DNA from: SAR86 cluster bacterium
GTDB taxonomy: Bacteria > Pseudomonadota > Gammaproteobacteria > Magnimaribacterales > AG-339-G14
DNA: 64,000 bases
NCBI GenBank assembly: GCA_028140145.1
Contig: JAOIOC010000003.1
Coordinates: 1 to 64,000 of the forward strand
Reading direction: 5' to 3'
Below, one piece after another: positions 53,920 to 64,000 of the stretch; position 1 is the stretch's first letter, and the number at the start of each line of letters is the position of its first letter. Made by a program: the position numbers and the translations under genes. A model generated the notes under the pieces. That model was given only the letters and a program-made list of their open reading frames with translations, was not told where the DNA came from and made no database searches.

Positions 53920-55275
53920 ATGTCAGCTAAATCAATGGATGAATTAGTCTCTTTATGCAAGAGGAGAGGATTTATTTTTCAATCAAGTGAAATCTATGGT
54001 GGCTTGCAAGGCACGTATGACTTTGGTCCGCTTGGAGTTGAATTAAAAAATAATTTAAAGAGCGCATGGTGGAAATCCATGGTTTATGAAAGAGATGATG
54101 TTGAAGGTTTGGATGCTTCCATCCTAACAAATCAACTTGTATTAAATTATTCCGGTCATGAAGATACTTTTACAGATCCTTTGGTTGACTGTAGAAGTTG
54201 TAAGTCAAGATGGAGAGCAGATCAAATTGAAGATACTTGTCCAAATTGTGGCAGCAAAGACTTGACTGACCCCAGACCTTTTAACTTGATGTTCAAAACA
54301 AACGTGGGTCCTCTTGAAGATGACGGATCCATTGCGTATCTCAGACCAGAAACTGCGCAACAGATTTTTACAAACTTTAAGAATATAGTTGATTCAACAT
54401 CAAGAGCTTTACCTTTTGGTATTGCGCAAATTGGAAAAGCTTTTCGGAATGAAATAACTCCAAGAAATTTTATTTTTAGGGTTCGTGAATTTGAACAAAT
54501 GGAATTGGAATTTTTTGTACAGCCAGGAGAAGATAATCTCTGGCACGACAAATGGATTGAGGAAAGATCAAAGTGGTGGGAGAGTCAGGGAGTCTCCAAG
54601 AAGAAAATTAGATTTTTAGAAGTGCCTAAAGATGAACTATCTCATTATTCAAAACGTACTGTAGATTTAATGTATGAATTCCCTCACGGCGAGGAAGAAT
54701 TGGAGGGCATAGCAAATAGAACTGATTTTGATTTAGGCTCACATTCCAAAAATCAAGATCAACTAAATATACAAAGCAAGATAAGAGAAAATTCGGATTC
54801 AAACTCAAGATTGGCGATACAGGATAAAGATTCAAATGAATGGATTGTTCCATTTGTTATAGAGCCATCTGCCGGTGTCGAAAGAGGAGTGTTGGCTATT
54901 TTGAATGAAGCTTACAAAGTTGAGAAATTAGAAGACGGAAAAGAAAGAATAGTTCTAGCTCTTAAAGCTCATCTCAGTCCAATAAAGGCCGCAGTAATTC
55001 CTCTGAAAAAAAATAATGAAGATCTCGTGAACTTAGCTAAAAATGTAAAAGACGAACTTCAATCTTTAGGTAAGGGCAGAGTTCTCTTGGAAAATACAGG
55101 AAATATCGGAAAGAGTTATAGGAAGCATGATGAAATAGGTACTCCAATGTGCATAACAATTGATTTTGATTCTCTTGATAAGAACACAGTTACAATAAGA
55201 GATAGAGATACTATGGAACAAAAAACTGTCCAAATACAAGACCTTACAACTTATTTCTCTAATTTTTTTAAGTAA
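53920..55275 (+). CDS. glyS: glycyl-tRNA synthetase, single-chain alpha2 type
   Basis: A 451-residue class IIa enzyme of the Thermus/Bacillus/archaeal-eukaryal type, not the bacterial alpha2beta2 GlyQ/GlyS type. Visible are [18 protein letters not shown] near residue 20, a zinc-like CRSCKSRW...CPNCGSKD pair near 92-115, [12 protein letters not shown] near 148, [18 protein letters not shown] near 170 (motif 2), [13 protein letters not shown] near 310 (motif 3) and a full anticodon-binding domain. It sits where gammaproteobacteria usually have glyQ-glyS, directly before gmhB. Confidence 0.95.
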   Translation: MSAKSMDELVSLCKRRGFIFQSSEIYGGLQGTYDFGPLGVELKNNLKSAWWKSMVYERDDVEGLDASILTNQLVLNYSGHEDTFTDPLVDCRSCKSRWRADQIEDTCPNCGSKDLTDPRPFNLMFKTNVGPLEDDGSIAYLRPETAQQIFTNFKNIVDSTSRALPFGIAQIGKAFRNEITPRNFIFRVREFEQMELEFFVQPGEDNLWHDKWIEERSKWWESQGVSKKKIRFLEVPKDELSHYSKRTVDLMYEFPHGEEELEGIANRTDFDLGSHSKNQDQLNIQSKIRENSDSNSRLAIQDKDSNEWIVPFVIEPSAGVERGVLAILNEAYKVEKLEDGKERIVLALKAHLSPIKAAVIPLKKNNEDLVNLAKNVKDELQSLGKGRVLLENTGNIGKSYRKHDEIGTPMCITIDFDSLDKNTVTIRDRDTMEQKTVQIQDLTTYFSNFFK

Positions 55276-55283
55276 AAATATTC

Positions 55284-55826
55284 TTGGATAACTCAAGTAA
55301 ATATATTGTTTTAGATCGTGATGGTGTCATCAATGTTGATCTATTTGACTATGTAAGAGATCCAAAGGAATTTGAATTTGAACATAAAAGCGTTCAAGCA
55401 ATAAAAAAATTATCAGATAAAAATGTAAAAATTGTTGTTCTTACAAATCAAGCCTGCGTTTCACAAAAAACGGCAACTGAAGAAATGATAAATAACGTTC
55501 ATGACCATATGAAAAATGAACTAAAAAAAATTGGGGCTGAGATTGAGCTAATTCTATTTTGTCCGCATGCAAATGAAGACAATTGTGAATGTAGAAAACC
55601 CAAAACAGGTTTGTTAGAAAAAGCTGAAGCTAAGCTTGGAATTTCACTCAAGGATTGTTTTTTTATTGGTGACAAAGAATCTGATTTACTTGCTGCAAAA
55701 AAGCATGGATGTCGTCCTGTCTTGGTTCTTACCGGTTATGGAATGCATACCATTAGAACAGCTGAAAGTTTGATGGGTGTAAAAATTTATGAGAATTTAT
55801 TCGAAGCAATAGAGAATAACTTTTGA
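55284..55826 (+). CDS. gmhB: D-glycero-beta-D-manno-heptose 1,7-bisphosphate 7-phosphatase
   Basis: A 180-residue HAD phosphatase. DRDGVINVD (residues 10-18) has the nucleophile, VVLTNQACV near 50 the second motif, CPHANEDNCECRKPKTGLL near 92 the zinc loop with the substrate Lys, and FFIGDKESDLLAAKKHGC near 125 the metal Asp. It acts in LPS core heptose synthesis. The start is TTG. The stop overlaps the plsC start. Confidence 0.93.
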   Translation: MDNSSKYIVLDRDGVINVDLFDYVRDPKEFEFEHKSVQAIKKLSDKNVKIVVLTNQACVSQKTATEEMINNVHDHMKNELKKIGAEIELILFCPHANEDNCECRKPKTGLLEKAEAKLGISLKDCFFIGDKESDLLAAKKHGCRPVLVLTGYGMHTIRTAESLMGVKIYENLFEAIENNF

Positions 55827-56533
55827 TGGTTTATCTTAGATCGGGTATTTTTTATTTTTTCCTTATTATTGGATTGGGATTAATTTTCATTGGCATACCT
55901 TTCCTATATTTTACTCCGTTAATAAAGCGACAAAAAATTATTTTAAGCTGGGTATGGTTAGTAAGATTCACATTGAAATATATTTGTAATGTTGAAATTG
56001 AATTTAAAGGATTCAAAGATTATCTTAATGGCAAATTTCTTTTTGTCTCTAATCACCAAAGCACATTGGAAACGTTGGTGTTACATCATGAGTTTCAACC
56101 AATGTCAGCGATTACAAAGAAAGAAAATTTGAGCGTTCCAGTTTTTGGTTTAGGTTTTAGATTGCTTGAACCTATTTACATAGAAAGAGATATGAAGCTG
56201 AGCTCTACCAAAAAAATTATAAGAGAAGGAATAAAAAAAATTGAAGCTGGATTATCTGTTTTATATTTTCCAGAAGGCACGAGGATGCCACTAGGAGAAA
56301 TAGGAAGATTTTCTAGAACTGGTATTGAAGTTGCAGCCAAAACAGATACCAGCATCATCCCGATAGTTCACAACTCAGCAGAGTGTTGGCCGCCCAGTTA
56401 CTTAATACAACCAGGAAAAGTTATTTTTTACTTAGGTGATCCAGTTGAAACATCCGGTAAAAATATAAGACAACTTACAACTGAACTTCAATCATGGATG
56501 ATTGAAAATTATCATCTAACGTCCAAGTCTTAA
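55826..56533 (+). CDS. plsC: 1-acyl-sn-glycerol-3-phosphate acyltransferase
   Basis: A 235-residue membrane enzyme that makes phosphatidic acid. It has an N-terminal hydrophobic region, SNHQSTLETL near residue 73 (HX4E variant of the catalytic HX4D), and YFPEGTRMPLGE near 150 that binds the glycerol phosphate. The ATG at 55826 shares one base with the gmhB stop; the TTG one codon earlier is less likely. The gmhB-plsC order is conserved near oriC in related genomes. Confidence 0.93.
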   Translation: MVYLRSGIFYFFLIIGLGLIFIGIPFLYFTPLIKRQKIILSWVWLVRFTLKYICNVEIEFKGFKDYLNGKFLFVSNHQSTLETLVLHHEFQPMSAITKKENLSVPVFGLGFRLLEPIYIERDMKLSSTKKIIREGIKKIEAGLSVLYFPEGTRMPLGEIGRFSRTGIEVAAKTDTSIIPIVHNSAECWPPSYLIQPGKVIFYLGDPVETSGKNIRQLTTELQSWMIENYHLTSKS

Positions 56534-56647
56534 AAATATCTTTAAAAAAAAGTTCTCAAACCTTAAATTCATAAAAAACTCCCTTTTTTGCTACTTTTTG
56601 CTAAATTTATGACTTAAATAGTGTAAAAGTGCCATTTTGGGGGAAAT

Positions 56648-57082
56648 ATGCTGAAAAAACTGTTTAGTCAGGCTACAAATGACAAAATTCACTGGACAAC
56701 ACTCATAAGTGAGAAAATCCTTTTAGCGCTTATCGGAATTGCTACATGCATCGCAGCAGCCCTTTATTTATGGGAAATGTTCATTGATAGACGCATTGAA
56801 CTGTCGGATTTATTCTTATTATTCATCTATGCTGAAATTTTAGGCATGGTGGGGTCTTTTTACAGTACGAATAGAATTCCAGTAACTTTGCCAATAATTA
56901 TCGCTATAACGGCTATTTGCAGATTAATTGTTATGCAGAATAAAGAAATGGAAGCTACATTAATTGTTGGTGAAGCTGCAGCAGTTCTTATTCTGGCTGG
57001 CGCTGCATACATGATGAGCCTAAAAGATAAGATAAGTTTAGAAAAATTAAAAAACCAAAACAATGATGATATCCAAAGCTAA
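56648..57082 (+). CDS. PsiE-like membrane protein
   Basis: A 144-residue protein with four hydrophobic segments. LSDLFLLFIYAEILGMVGSF near residue 58 and the following RIPVTLPIIIAITAICRLIVM match the core of the phosphate-starvation-inducible PsiE family. E. coli PsiE is regulated by phosphate and carbon; no function is known. A strong GGGGG run lies before the ATG. It ends overlapping the antisense gene at 57079 by 4 nt. Confidence 0.78.
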   Translation: MLKKLFSQATNDKIHWTTLISEKILLALIGIATCIAAALYLWEMFIDRRIELSDLFLLFIYAEILGMVGSFYSTNRIPVTLPIIIAITAICRLIVMQNKEMEATLIVGEAAAVLILAGAAYMMSLKDKISLEKLKNQNNDDIQS

Positions 57083-57393
57083 TGTTTTTTTAGTGGCTTT
57101 TCAGATTCTTCGAACCAACCGTCTATAATTTCATTGTTCTCATCTATCCATCTTTCGATTTGAAGGATGACGAAATCTTGCCCAGAAATTAAATCAAAAT
57201 TCTCTTGCGGCATTGATTCCTTTTCTCTCTCAAGAAGCTCTTTCAAAGTAATTAGATTTTCCGTTTGTTTTTGATATTCCAAAAGAGTAGGATTTTTTTT
57301 ATCAGAAAAAGTATCTTGGATTTCATCCAATAATTGGTCCTTGAATTTTTGAATCTCTCTTATATTCAAAACTCTTTTATCTCTCTGTTCCAA
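57079..57393 (-). CDS. hypothetical protein, charged helical
   Basis: A 104-residue protein rich in Glu, Lys and Gln, probably helical throughout (KFKDQLLDEIQDTF, ENLITLKELLEREKES). The start is a TTG inside the 3' end of the COQ4-like gene (28-nt overlap), so the true start is uncertain. No family is recognised. Because it overlaps and follows the COQ4-like gene it is probably translated with it. Confidence 0.5.
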   Translation of the reverse strand: MEQRDKRVLNIREIQKFKDQLLDEIQDTFSDKKNPTLLEYQKQTENLITLKELLEREKESMPQENFDLISGQDFVILQIERWIDENNEIIDGWFEESEKPLKKH

Positions 57394-57905
57394 GAAACTT
57401 TTTTTATTTTCCTTTCTGAATGTGTAAGAATCTTGATGTGAAATTCTTCTCTTAATTCTTTTATACTTTTATCCAGTAACTCCTCTGAAAAATAATAATT
57501 CCAACGCTTCTTCATTTTAAAGCATCTAAATAAAATCGTTGGCCACTTTCTAATCATGACTTTTAAGTAGAGAAAAAAGTACTTTGTATAACCAACTTCT
57601 TTTAAAAGAATTTCTACTTTTTCAGTAGTTTCTTTGAAATTTATTTTTCCAGAAAAATAATCTTTTAGTATTTGAAAATAGTTTCCACCAAAAAATACCC
57701 AGCAATCCAACATTGCTTCCTCTTCTAAGGTTGTATCTAATCCAAAAATTACATGAGTTGCATCATGGCAGAGAATACCCCACTTTTCTGAATCGCTAAC
57801 TTGTTCTCCAAGAACATATCTATTATTTTTTCTTAAATAACTTCTATATTCTTCTATTCCTCCTTGCAAAGAAGTATTGCAATCTTGGTTCTGAAAATTA
57901 AGCAT
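57366..57905 (-). CDS. COQ4-like protein
   Basis: A 179-residue protein. HDATHVIFGLDTTLEEEAML (about residues 47-66) fits HDxxH-x11-E, the zinc-binding motif of the ubiquinone-related COQ4 family, and the C-terminal DKSIKELREEFHI resembles that family's end. The N-terminal helix and the lysine-rich middle fit the same fold. COQ4 was recently linked to C1 decarboxylation/hydroxylation of the quinone ring in yeast and humans; bacterial members are not well defined. It lies alone with the small helical gene, divergent from the 57977 gene. The call rests on motif recognition, not on a search. Confidence 0.5.
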   Translation of the reverse strand: MLNFQNQDCNTSLQGGIEEYRSYLRKNNRYVLGEQVSDSEKWGILCHDATHVIFGLDTTLEEEAMLDCWVFFGGNYFQILKDYFSGKINFKETTEKVEILLKEVGYTKYFFLYLKVMIRKWPTILFRCFKMKKRWNYYFSEELLDKSIKELREEFHIKILTHSERKIKKVSWNREIKEF

Positions 57906-57976
57906 TTTTTTATTATAGTTTAATACTTTTCACTCATTACAAAATTTAGTTTAAATTTTTGTTTTAAACTCACCAA

Positions 57977-58186
57977 ATGAATTTAAGTATGTTCATTATT
58001 GGAAGCGCGGTTTTCATTGTCGCTTTTTCTTTTTTTAAAGTTACTGCTTTGCATAAAACTAAAAATCAGAATGAGTCTTGGTTGAAGCTTATTTCTGTTT
58101 TTTTCGTGGACCTTATTGTGCTCGTGGTGGGCACTCTTGGAGTAGGGATATTTTTTGTCTCTTTGTTCAACGCGTTTCATGGATAG
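57977..58186 (+). CDS. small two-helix membrane protein (69 aa)
   Basis: A 69-residue protein with two hydrophobic segments (IIGSAVFIVAFSFFKV and VFFVDLIVLVVGTLGVGIFFVSL) joined by a charged loop KTKNQNESWLK. It is divergent from the COQ4-like gene with a 71-nt gap. Its last 8 nt overlap the start of the next gene, typical of translational coupling. The family is unrecognised. Confidence 0.6.
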   Translation: MNLSMFIIGSAVFIVAFSFFKVTALHKTKNQNESWLKLISVFFVDLIVLVVGTLGVGIFFVSLFNAFHG

Positions 58187-58415
58187 GCTTTTAAGGAGTA
58201 GTTTTCTAAGCAATCTTTTTGCTTATCTAAAATATAGGTATTTCTTACAAGATATTGAATTTAATGAGGATATTTCTATGTACGAAGATTTATTTTCTAA
58301 TGGGCAGAGAGTTTTTCATGGAGTGTTATTAGATGATGAAGGAAATCTTTTAAAGGACAATCAAGAGCCTGAAAATAACTGCCTGGAAGACTTTTTACTC
58401 AAGCAAAGAAATTGA
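58179..58415 (+). CDS. hypothetical protein (78 aa)
   Basis: The ATG at 58179 (MDRLLRSSFLSNLFAYLKYR) is preferred to the track start at 58155, which lies inside the previous gene. The product has 78 residues with an amphipathic N-terminus and an acidic rest (DIEFNEDISMYEDL, NQEPENNCLEDF). No family is recognised. It is coupled to the two-helix protein upstream by an 8-nt overlap and is convergent with the cyclase gene, two bases away. Confidence 0.55.
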   Translation: MDRLLRSSFLSNLFAYLKYRYFLQDIEFNEDISMYEDLFSNGQRVFHGVLLDDEGNLLKDNQEPENNCLEDFLLKQRN

Positions 58416-58417
58416 AG

Positions 58418-59434
58418 TTAGGATCTTGAAGATCCTATAGCGACTGGTCTGATTGGTGAGGCCGCGCTACCCTTCGTTTTTAGTGGGAGAATCATCACGC
58501 ATGAAAGATCAACGGAATCCTTAGCAAGTAAATCAAGCTTTAAGTTTTCTATAGTGTGAATGCCAACCTGAGTTAAGAAATAATAGTGTGCCGGTAAAAC
58601 AACGCCATCAGGATTTTGAGACACCTCTTTACCCATTTCGCTTGGATCACCAAAGGCATCTACCCCCCAATTATCTACACCTACTCCTACAACTTTTTTA
58701 TCAGCTAAAAACTTTGCGGCATTAAAAGATATTCCCGGTGCCTTAGAATAATAAATTTTATTTTCGTCTGGATCCTCATATTGATCACTCCATCCAGTGT
58801 AAATAAGGACAACATCACCAGGCAAAATTCCTCTTTTTTTCAGCGATGATTTTTTTAAAGTTTCCTCAATATGTTTTACGGTTACGTATTCACCAGCTCT
58901 CATAGATCTTCCACCAAATGAATGTTTTCTAACGTCTAGCAAAACAGCCGTCGTGATGATAGGAGGAACTGTTTCAATTCCTAATTTTTGCAATGGAGAT
59001 TCTGGAAATGGTTTAACTTCTTTAGCAGTTAAACCTTTGAAGTATCGAACACCAGAAAGATCCAACTCGCCTTTTCCATCCCAAAATTTATCTGAATGTC
59101 CAAAGTGTCCAAGAGCATCAATTTGGGTTCCTTGATTTCCGTCATTCACGTTTTCATTGAGTACGTCCATCGTATAAATGTGATTAGATTTTTCGAAACC
59201 CAGTTCAGGTAAAAATTTTGGTTTGTACTCACCTGCAAATGGAGACAAGGGCATTGTTGAGGTTCTTTCGTATGAAAGCTCATAAACCTTTACATTATTC
59301 TTAGACATCTCCGTTGCACATCTCGCCCAAGTTTCTGAACCGAGTAAGTTTGTCATTCCTCTCTCTGAAGAAAAATCTGAAGCAAAAAGAAAACTTGATG
59401 AACTTAAAAATAATATAAAAATGATCTTGATCAT
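58418..59434 (-). CDS. exported cyclase family protein, second paralogue
   Basis: The ATG at 59434 (MIKIIFILFLSSSSFLFA) begins a signal peptide; the product has 338 residues. It belongs to the same PF04199 cyclase family as 12857-13798, with matching blocks GTQIDALGHFGH, GVLLDMTS/AVLLDVRK, LIYTGWSD and VGVGVDNWGVDAFG. It has the same Gln in place of His at the first metal motif. About 25 percent of the residues look alike, so the duplication is old. It lies in the accessory stretch between plsC and gyrB. Confidence 0.82.
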   Translation of the reverse strand: MIKIIFILFLSSSSFLFASDFSSERGMTNLLGSETWARCATEMSKNNVKVYELSYERTSTMPLSPFAGEYKPKFLPELGFEKSNHIYTMDVLNENVNDGNQGTQIDALGHFGHSDKFWDGKGELDLSGVRYFKGLTAKEVKPFPESPLQKLGIETVPPIITTAVLLDVRKHSFGGRSMRAGEYVTVKHIEETLKKSSLKKRGILPGDVVLIYTGWSDQYEDPDENKIYYSKAPGISFNAAKFLADKKVVGVGVDNWGVDAFGDPSEMGKEVSQNPDGVVLPAHYYFLTQVGIHTIENLKLDLLAKDSVDLSCVMILPLKTKGSAASPIRPVAIGSSRS

Positions 59435-59462
59435 CAAAGAATTATAAATGAATTAAATTTAA

Positions 59463-59491
59463 TTGAGTCAGCTAACAAATAGCTGACTCAA
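59463..59491 (-). terminator. hairpin terminator downstream of the 102-aa gene
   Basis: A 12-bp perfect stem TTGAGTCAGCTA / TAGCTGACTCAA with a 5-nt loop lies 4 nt after the stop of 59495-59803. The tail AATTAAATTTAATTC is only partly T-rich, so it may be less efficient than the other terminators here. Confidence 0.65.
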
Positions 59492-59494
59492 AGA

Positions 59495-59803
59495 TTATTT
59501 TGCTAAATTGAAGTTATCAGTTCCTTCTCTAGCGCCCATCCAAGTTTCGTTAGCAACTTGCGTTGAAATATCAGATAAATCAAACAAAGCTTTCATTGCT
59601 TCTGAAGTTGGCTGTGCTCCTGAACCCCACGCTCCTGACTCTGCATCAACAATGAATGCAATTAAATTGGGATTTACCCAATAATATTTAGCATCATTGA
59701 CGCCAGGACTGCTTTTTGCAGTTTTACATACTGCATAAGCTGCATTTCCAAAGGTATTTCTATCAGCACCGCTGTGCATCTCAAATTTTGTAATTTGTAA
59801 CAT
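59495..59803 (-). CDS. hypothetical protein, small alpha/beta domain (102 aa)
   Basis: A 102-residue protein with no signal peptide and a good ribosome site (AGGAG). The pattern strand-helix-strand (LQITKFEMHSG, NTFGNAAYAVCKTAKSSPG, AKYYWVNPNLIAFIVDAE) suggests a ferredoxin-like or dimeric alpha-beta barrel fold, as in the two-half secreted proteins at the left end. It is a stand-alone gene with its own terminator. Function unknown. Confidence 0.65.
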   Translation of the reverse strand: MLQITKFEMHSGADRNTFGNAAYAVCKTAKSSPGVNDAKYYWVNPNLIAFIVDAESGAWGSGAQPTSEAMKALFDLSDISTQVANETWMGAREGTDNFNLAK

Positions 59804-59895
59804 AAAAAACTCCTATTTTTTTATTAATTTATTAGTAACAGTAATAAATAGTATTAATAATTATTATAAAAGGGAAGTGGAAGGGAAATTTGAAT

Positions 59896-62334
<2,439 letters not shown>

Positions 62335-62337
62335 TTA

Positions 62338-63360
62338 TTATAAAGCAATTAGGGTATTAAATCGCCCTTTTATACCTAAAAAATCAGGGTCAATTGAGGA
62401 CACAAACTTCTGTCCTGGAGCATCTAAAATCAGCTCCAAGCATTTTAGAAAATTCTCCTCATCTAGCTCAGAAGGCAAGTCATCAACTAAAAATATTGAG
62501 TGCTTATTTCCGAGATTATGTATGTGTTGATTAAATCCTAATATTGTTAATAAAATCAATAGCTTCTGTTCTCCTCTGGATAAAATATCCCCTGATTTTA
62601 TATCGTTGACATCATAGAGAAGATCAAGCCTATGCGGCCCAACCGTTGAAAATTTTACTTCCGAATCTTTTTGATAAACTTTGCGCAATTCATTCTTAAA
62701 ATCTTCTTCTTCCAGCCATAGATTTTCAACCCAGAAATTTACCTTTTTTTCCGTAGGAAAATCCTTATCAAAATTTACTTTTAGCAATGGAATTATCTTC
62801 TCCAAATGCTTATTTCTTAAGCATGAAATTTCTATTGATTTTTCGACAAATAGATCGTTCCAAATTTTGAAAGTTTTCTTGTTTGCTTCTCTGAGCGCAT
62901 TGTTCCTTAGTCTCAGAGATTTTTGAAACTCTATGTATTTTTTTTTGTAATTTTGTTCCACGTGAAACAAATAAAAATCTAAGAAGTTTCTTCTGGTTTC
63001 AGATGAAGACTCTAAATAATTTAATGCAAAGTTGTTAATTAAAAATGGACAAACATCATTTAATATTGATTCTTTTGGAGTGATTTGCCTGACCAGCGCC
63101 TTAGTTTTTTTTCTTGAAAGCTCTAGCTTTGAATTGTCGTCAAATATGGCTTTCAAAGCAAAAAAATCTTCTTCAAATGGATAAAAAGAACTCATGTTGT
63201 TGGTTTTGAACGACTTATTTTCTATCGAGAAATAAATACTTTCCAATAAAGTAGTTTTTCCAGAACCGTTCTTCCCCGAAATAAGATTTGTGTCAGTAAA
63301 GGAGAAAAATTTTTGTGAGAGGGCTCTAAAAGAAGATAGCTCTAATTTTTTTAAACCCAT
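62338..63360 (-). CDS. recF: DNA replication and repair protein RecF
   Basis: A 340-residue SMC-like ATPase that loads RecA at gaps. ISGKNGSGKTTLLESIY near residue 32 is Walker A, ILSRGEQKLLILLTIL near 261 is the signature motif, and IFLVDDLPSELDEENF near 289 is Walker B. The middle coiled segment is short. It lies between dnaN and gyrB with 4 and 6 nt gaps, the common origin order. Confidence 0.94.
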   Translation of the reverse strand: MGLKKLELSSFRALSQKFFSFTDTNLISGKNGSGKTTLLESIYFSIENKSFKTNNMSSFYPFEEDFFALKAIFDDNSKLELSRKKTKALVRQITPKESILNDVCPFLINNFALNYLESSSETRRNFLDFYLFHVEQNYKKKYIEFQKSLRLRNNALREANKKTFKIWNDLFVEKSIEISCLRNKHLEKIIPLLKVNFDKDFPTEKKVNFWVENLWLEEEDFKNELRKVYQKDSEVKFSTVGPHRLDLLYDVNDIKSGDILSRGEQKLLILLTILGFNQHIHNLGNKHSIFLVDDLPSELDEENFLKCLELILDAPGQKFVSSIDPDFLGIKGRFNTLIAL

Positions 63361-63364
63361 GAGA

Positions 63365-64000
63365 CTAGAGTCTCATAGGCATAATAACGTGTATTAGATC
63401 TTCATTTTCCTTATTTTTAACAATGCAACTTGATTCTTGACCGAAAAAAACTATTTCTGCCGATAAATCTTTAATAGTTGTAAGGGATTCTTGTAAATAG
63501 CTTATATTGAAACCAATTTCTAGCTCTGGGCCGGAATAATCAACTTTTATTTCTTCTTCAGCGCTTTCTTTTTCTGGATTATTTGCCTCAATTTTCAGTA
63601 AATCTTTATTAAGACTCAATCTAATTCCTCTGTATTTTTCATTTGAAAGAACTGAAGCTCTGCTCAGAGCAGTATTAAATTCATTTTTATCGACAATAAG
63701 CTTAGATTCATCACCAACCGGAAAAACTTTTTCATAATCAGGATAATTGCCCTCGATTAATTTAGAGGTGAAGGAAAATACAGAGCCTACAACATTGATT
63801 TGATTCTGAGATACATTTAACGTGATTTCTTCGTCGTTAGCAGAAATAATTTTTTGCAATTCCATAACGGCCTTTCTGGGAACAATAACCCTAAAATCCT
63901 CTTTTAAACCATCAATTGATGTTTTTGTAAAAGCCAGCCTATGGCCATCTGTTGATACCACACATAATGCGTTTCCTTTTGTCTCTAAAAGGCACCCATT
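63365..64000 (-). CDS. dnaN: DNA polymerase III sliding clamp beta, C-terminal part (cut by window end)
   Basis: The track start at 63961 is an internal codon. The frame continues to the window edge without a stop (NGCLLETKGNALCVVSTDGH), so this is the last 211 residues of DnaN. VVSTDGHRLAFTKTS and the C-terminal DLIHVIMPMRL, which ends the clamp, are typical. The rest of the gene, and by synteny dnaA and oriC, should lie to the right. Confidence 0.95.
   Translation of the reverse strand, partial: NGCLLETKGNALCVVSTDGHRLAFTKTSIDGLKEDFRVIVPRKAVMELQKIISANDEEITLNVSQNQINVVGSVFSFTSKLIEGNYPDYEKVFPVGDESKLIVDKNEFNTALSRASVLSNEKYRGIRLSLNKDLLKIEANNPEKESAEEEIKVDYSGPELEIGFNISYLQESLTTIKDLSAEIVFFGQESSCIVKNKENEDLIHVIMPMRL

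Overview
The window is about 64 kb of AT-rich, gene-dense chromosomal DNA with short spacers, many 1-8 nt gene overlaps and no IS elements, phage genes, CRISPR arrays, tRNA or rRNA genes that I can see. Gene families and gene order point to a streamlined marine gammaproteobacterium, SAR86-like or a similar oligotroph (inference). The right end keeps the origin-proximal order known from Pseudomonas-type genomes: aroE-tsaC-purE / def-fmt-trkA-trkH / lpxL-like / glycyl-tRNA synthetase-gmhB-plsC / gyrB-recF-dnaN. dnaA and oriC are therefore expected just beyond position 64000.

Layout. (1) 1-4 kb: a cluster of five secreted or lipid-anchored proteins of unknown function, each apparently built from two similar halves. 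(2) 4-13 kb: a phosphotransferase, SelO, three very small genes missed by the ORF track (a zinc-ribbon protein and two single-helix membrane peptides), an MDR oxidoreductase, a DUF3604 lipoprotein, a homocysteine methyltransferase-like protein, a TetR regulator and a GH5-like protein. (3) 13-21 kb: a long minus-strand unit with a CmcJ/NvfI-type oxygenase, an Old Yellow Enzyme, a saccharopine dehydrogenase-like protein, an aldo/keto reductase, an SDR, a class III aminotransferase and a 39-residue Cys/His protein. This looks like an uncharacterised catabolic or modification pathway. (4) 21-34.7 kb: mixed accessory metabolism (MAPEG, CoA transferase, PhzF, GST, SDR, S51 peptidase, GDSL hydrolase, two alpha/beta hydrolases), then pckA, gshA and a quinone oxidoreductase.

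(5) 34.7-36.1 kb: three tandem paralogous small membrane proteins, each with its own rho-independent terminator. I do not recognise this family. (6) 36-38.5 kb: a YegP-like protein, a small lipoprotein and a predicted beta-propeller. (7) 38.5-46.7 kb: a complete aa3-type cytochrome c oxidase module (coxB, coxA, ctaG, coxC, SURF1, a CxxxC thioredoxin-like protein, ctaA, ctaB, SCO) with a DUF2909 gene embedded antiparallel between coxC and SURF1. (8) 46.7-56.5 kb: origin-proximal housekeeping genes. A single-chain alpha2-type glycyl-tRNA synthetase sits where gammaproteobacteria normally carry glyQ-glyS. (9) 56.6-59.8 kb: a small accessory island (PsiE-like, COQ4-like, short unknown genes, a second cyclase) between plsC and gyrB. 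(10) 59.9-64 kb: gyrB, recF and the 3' part of dnaN.

In function the window combines terminal oxidase assembly, potassium uptake, translation start and N-terminal processing, lipid and LPS synthesis and replication with many oxidoreductases and hydrolases. All calls come from reading the sequence. No database search was possible.
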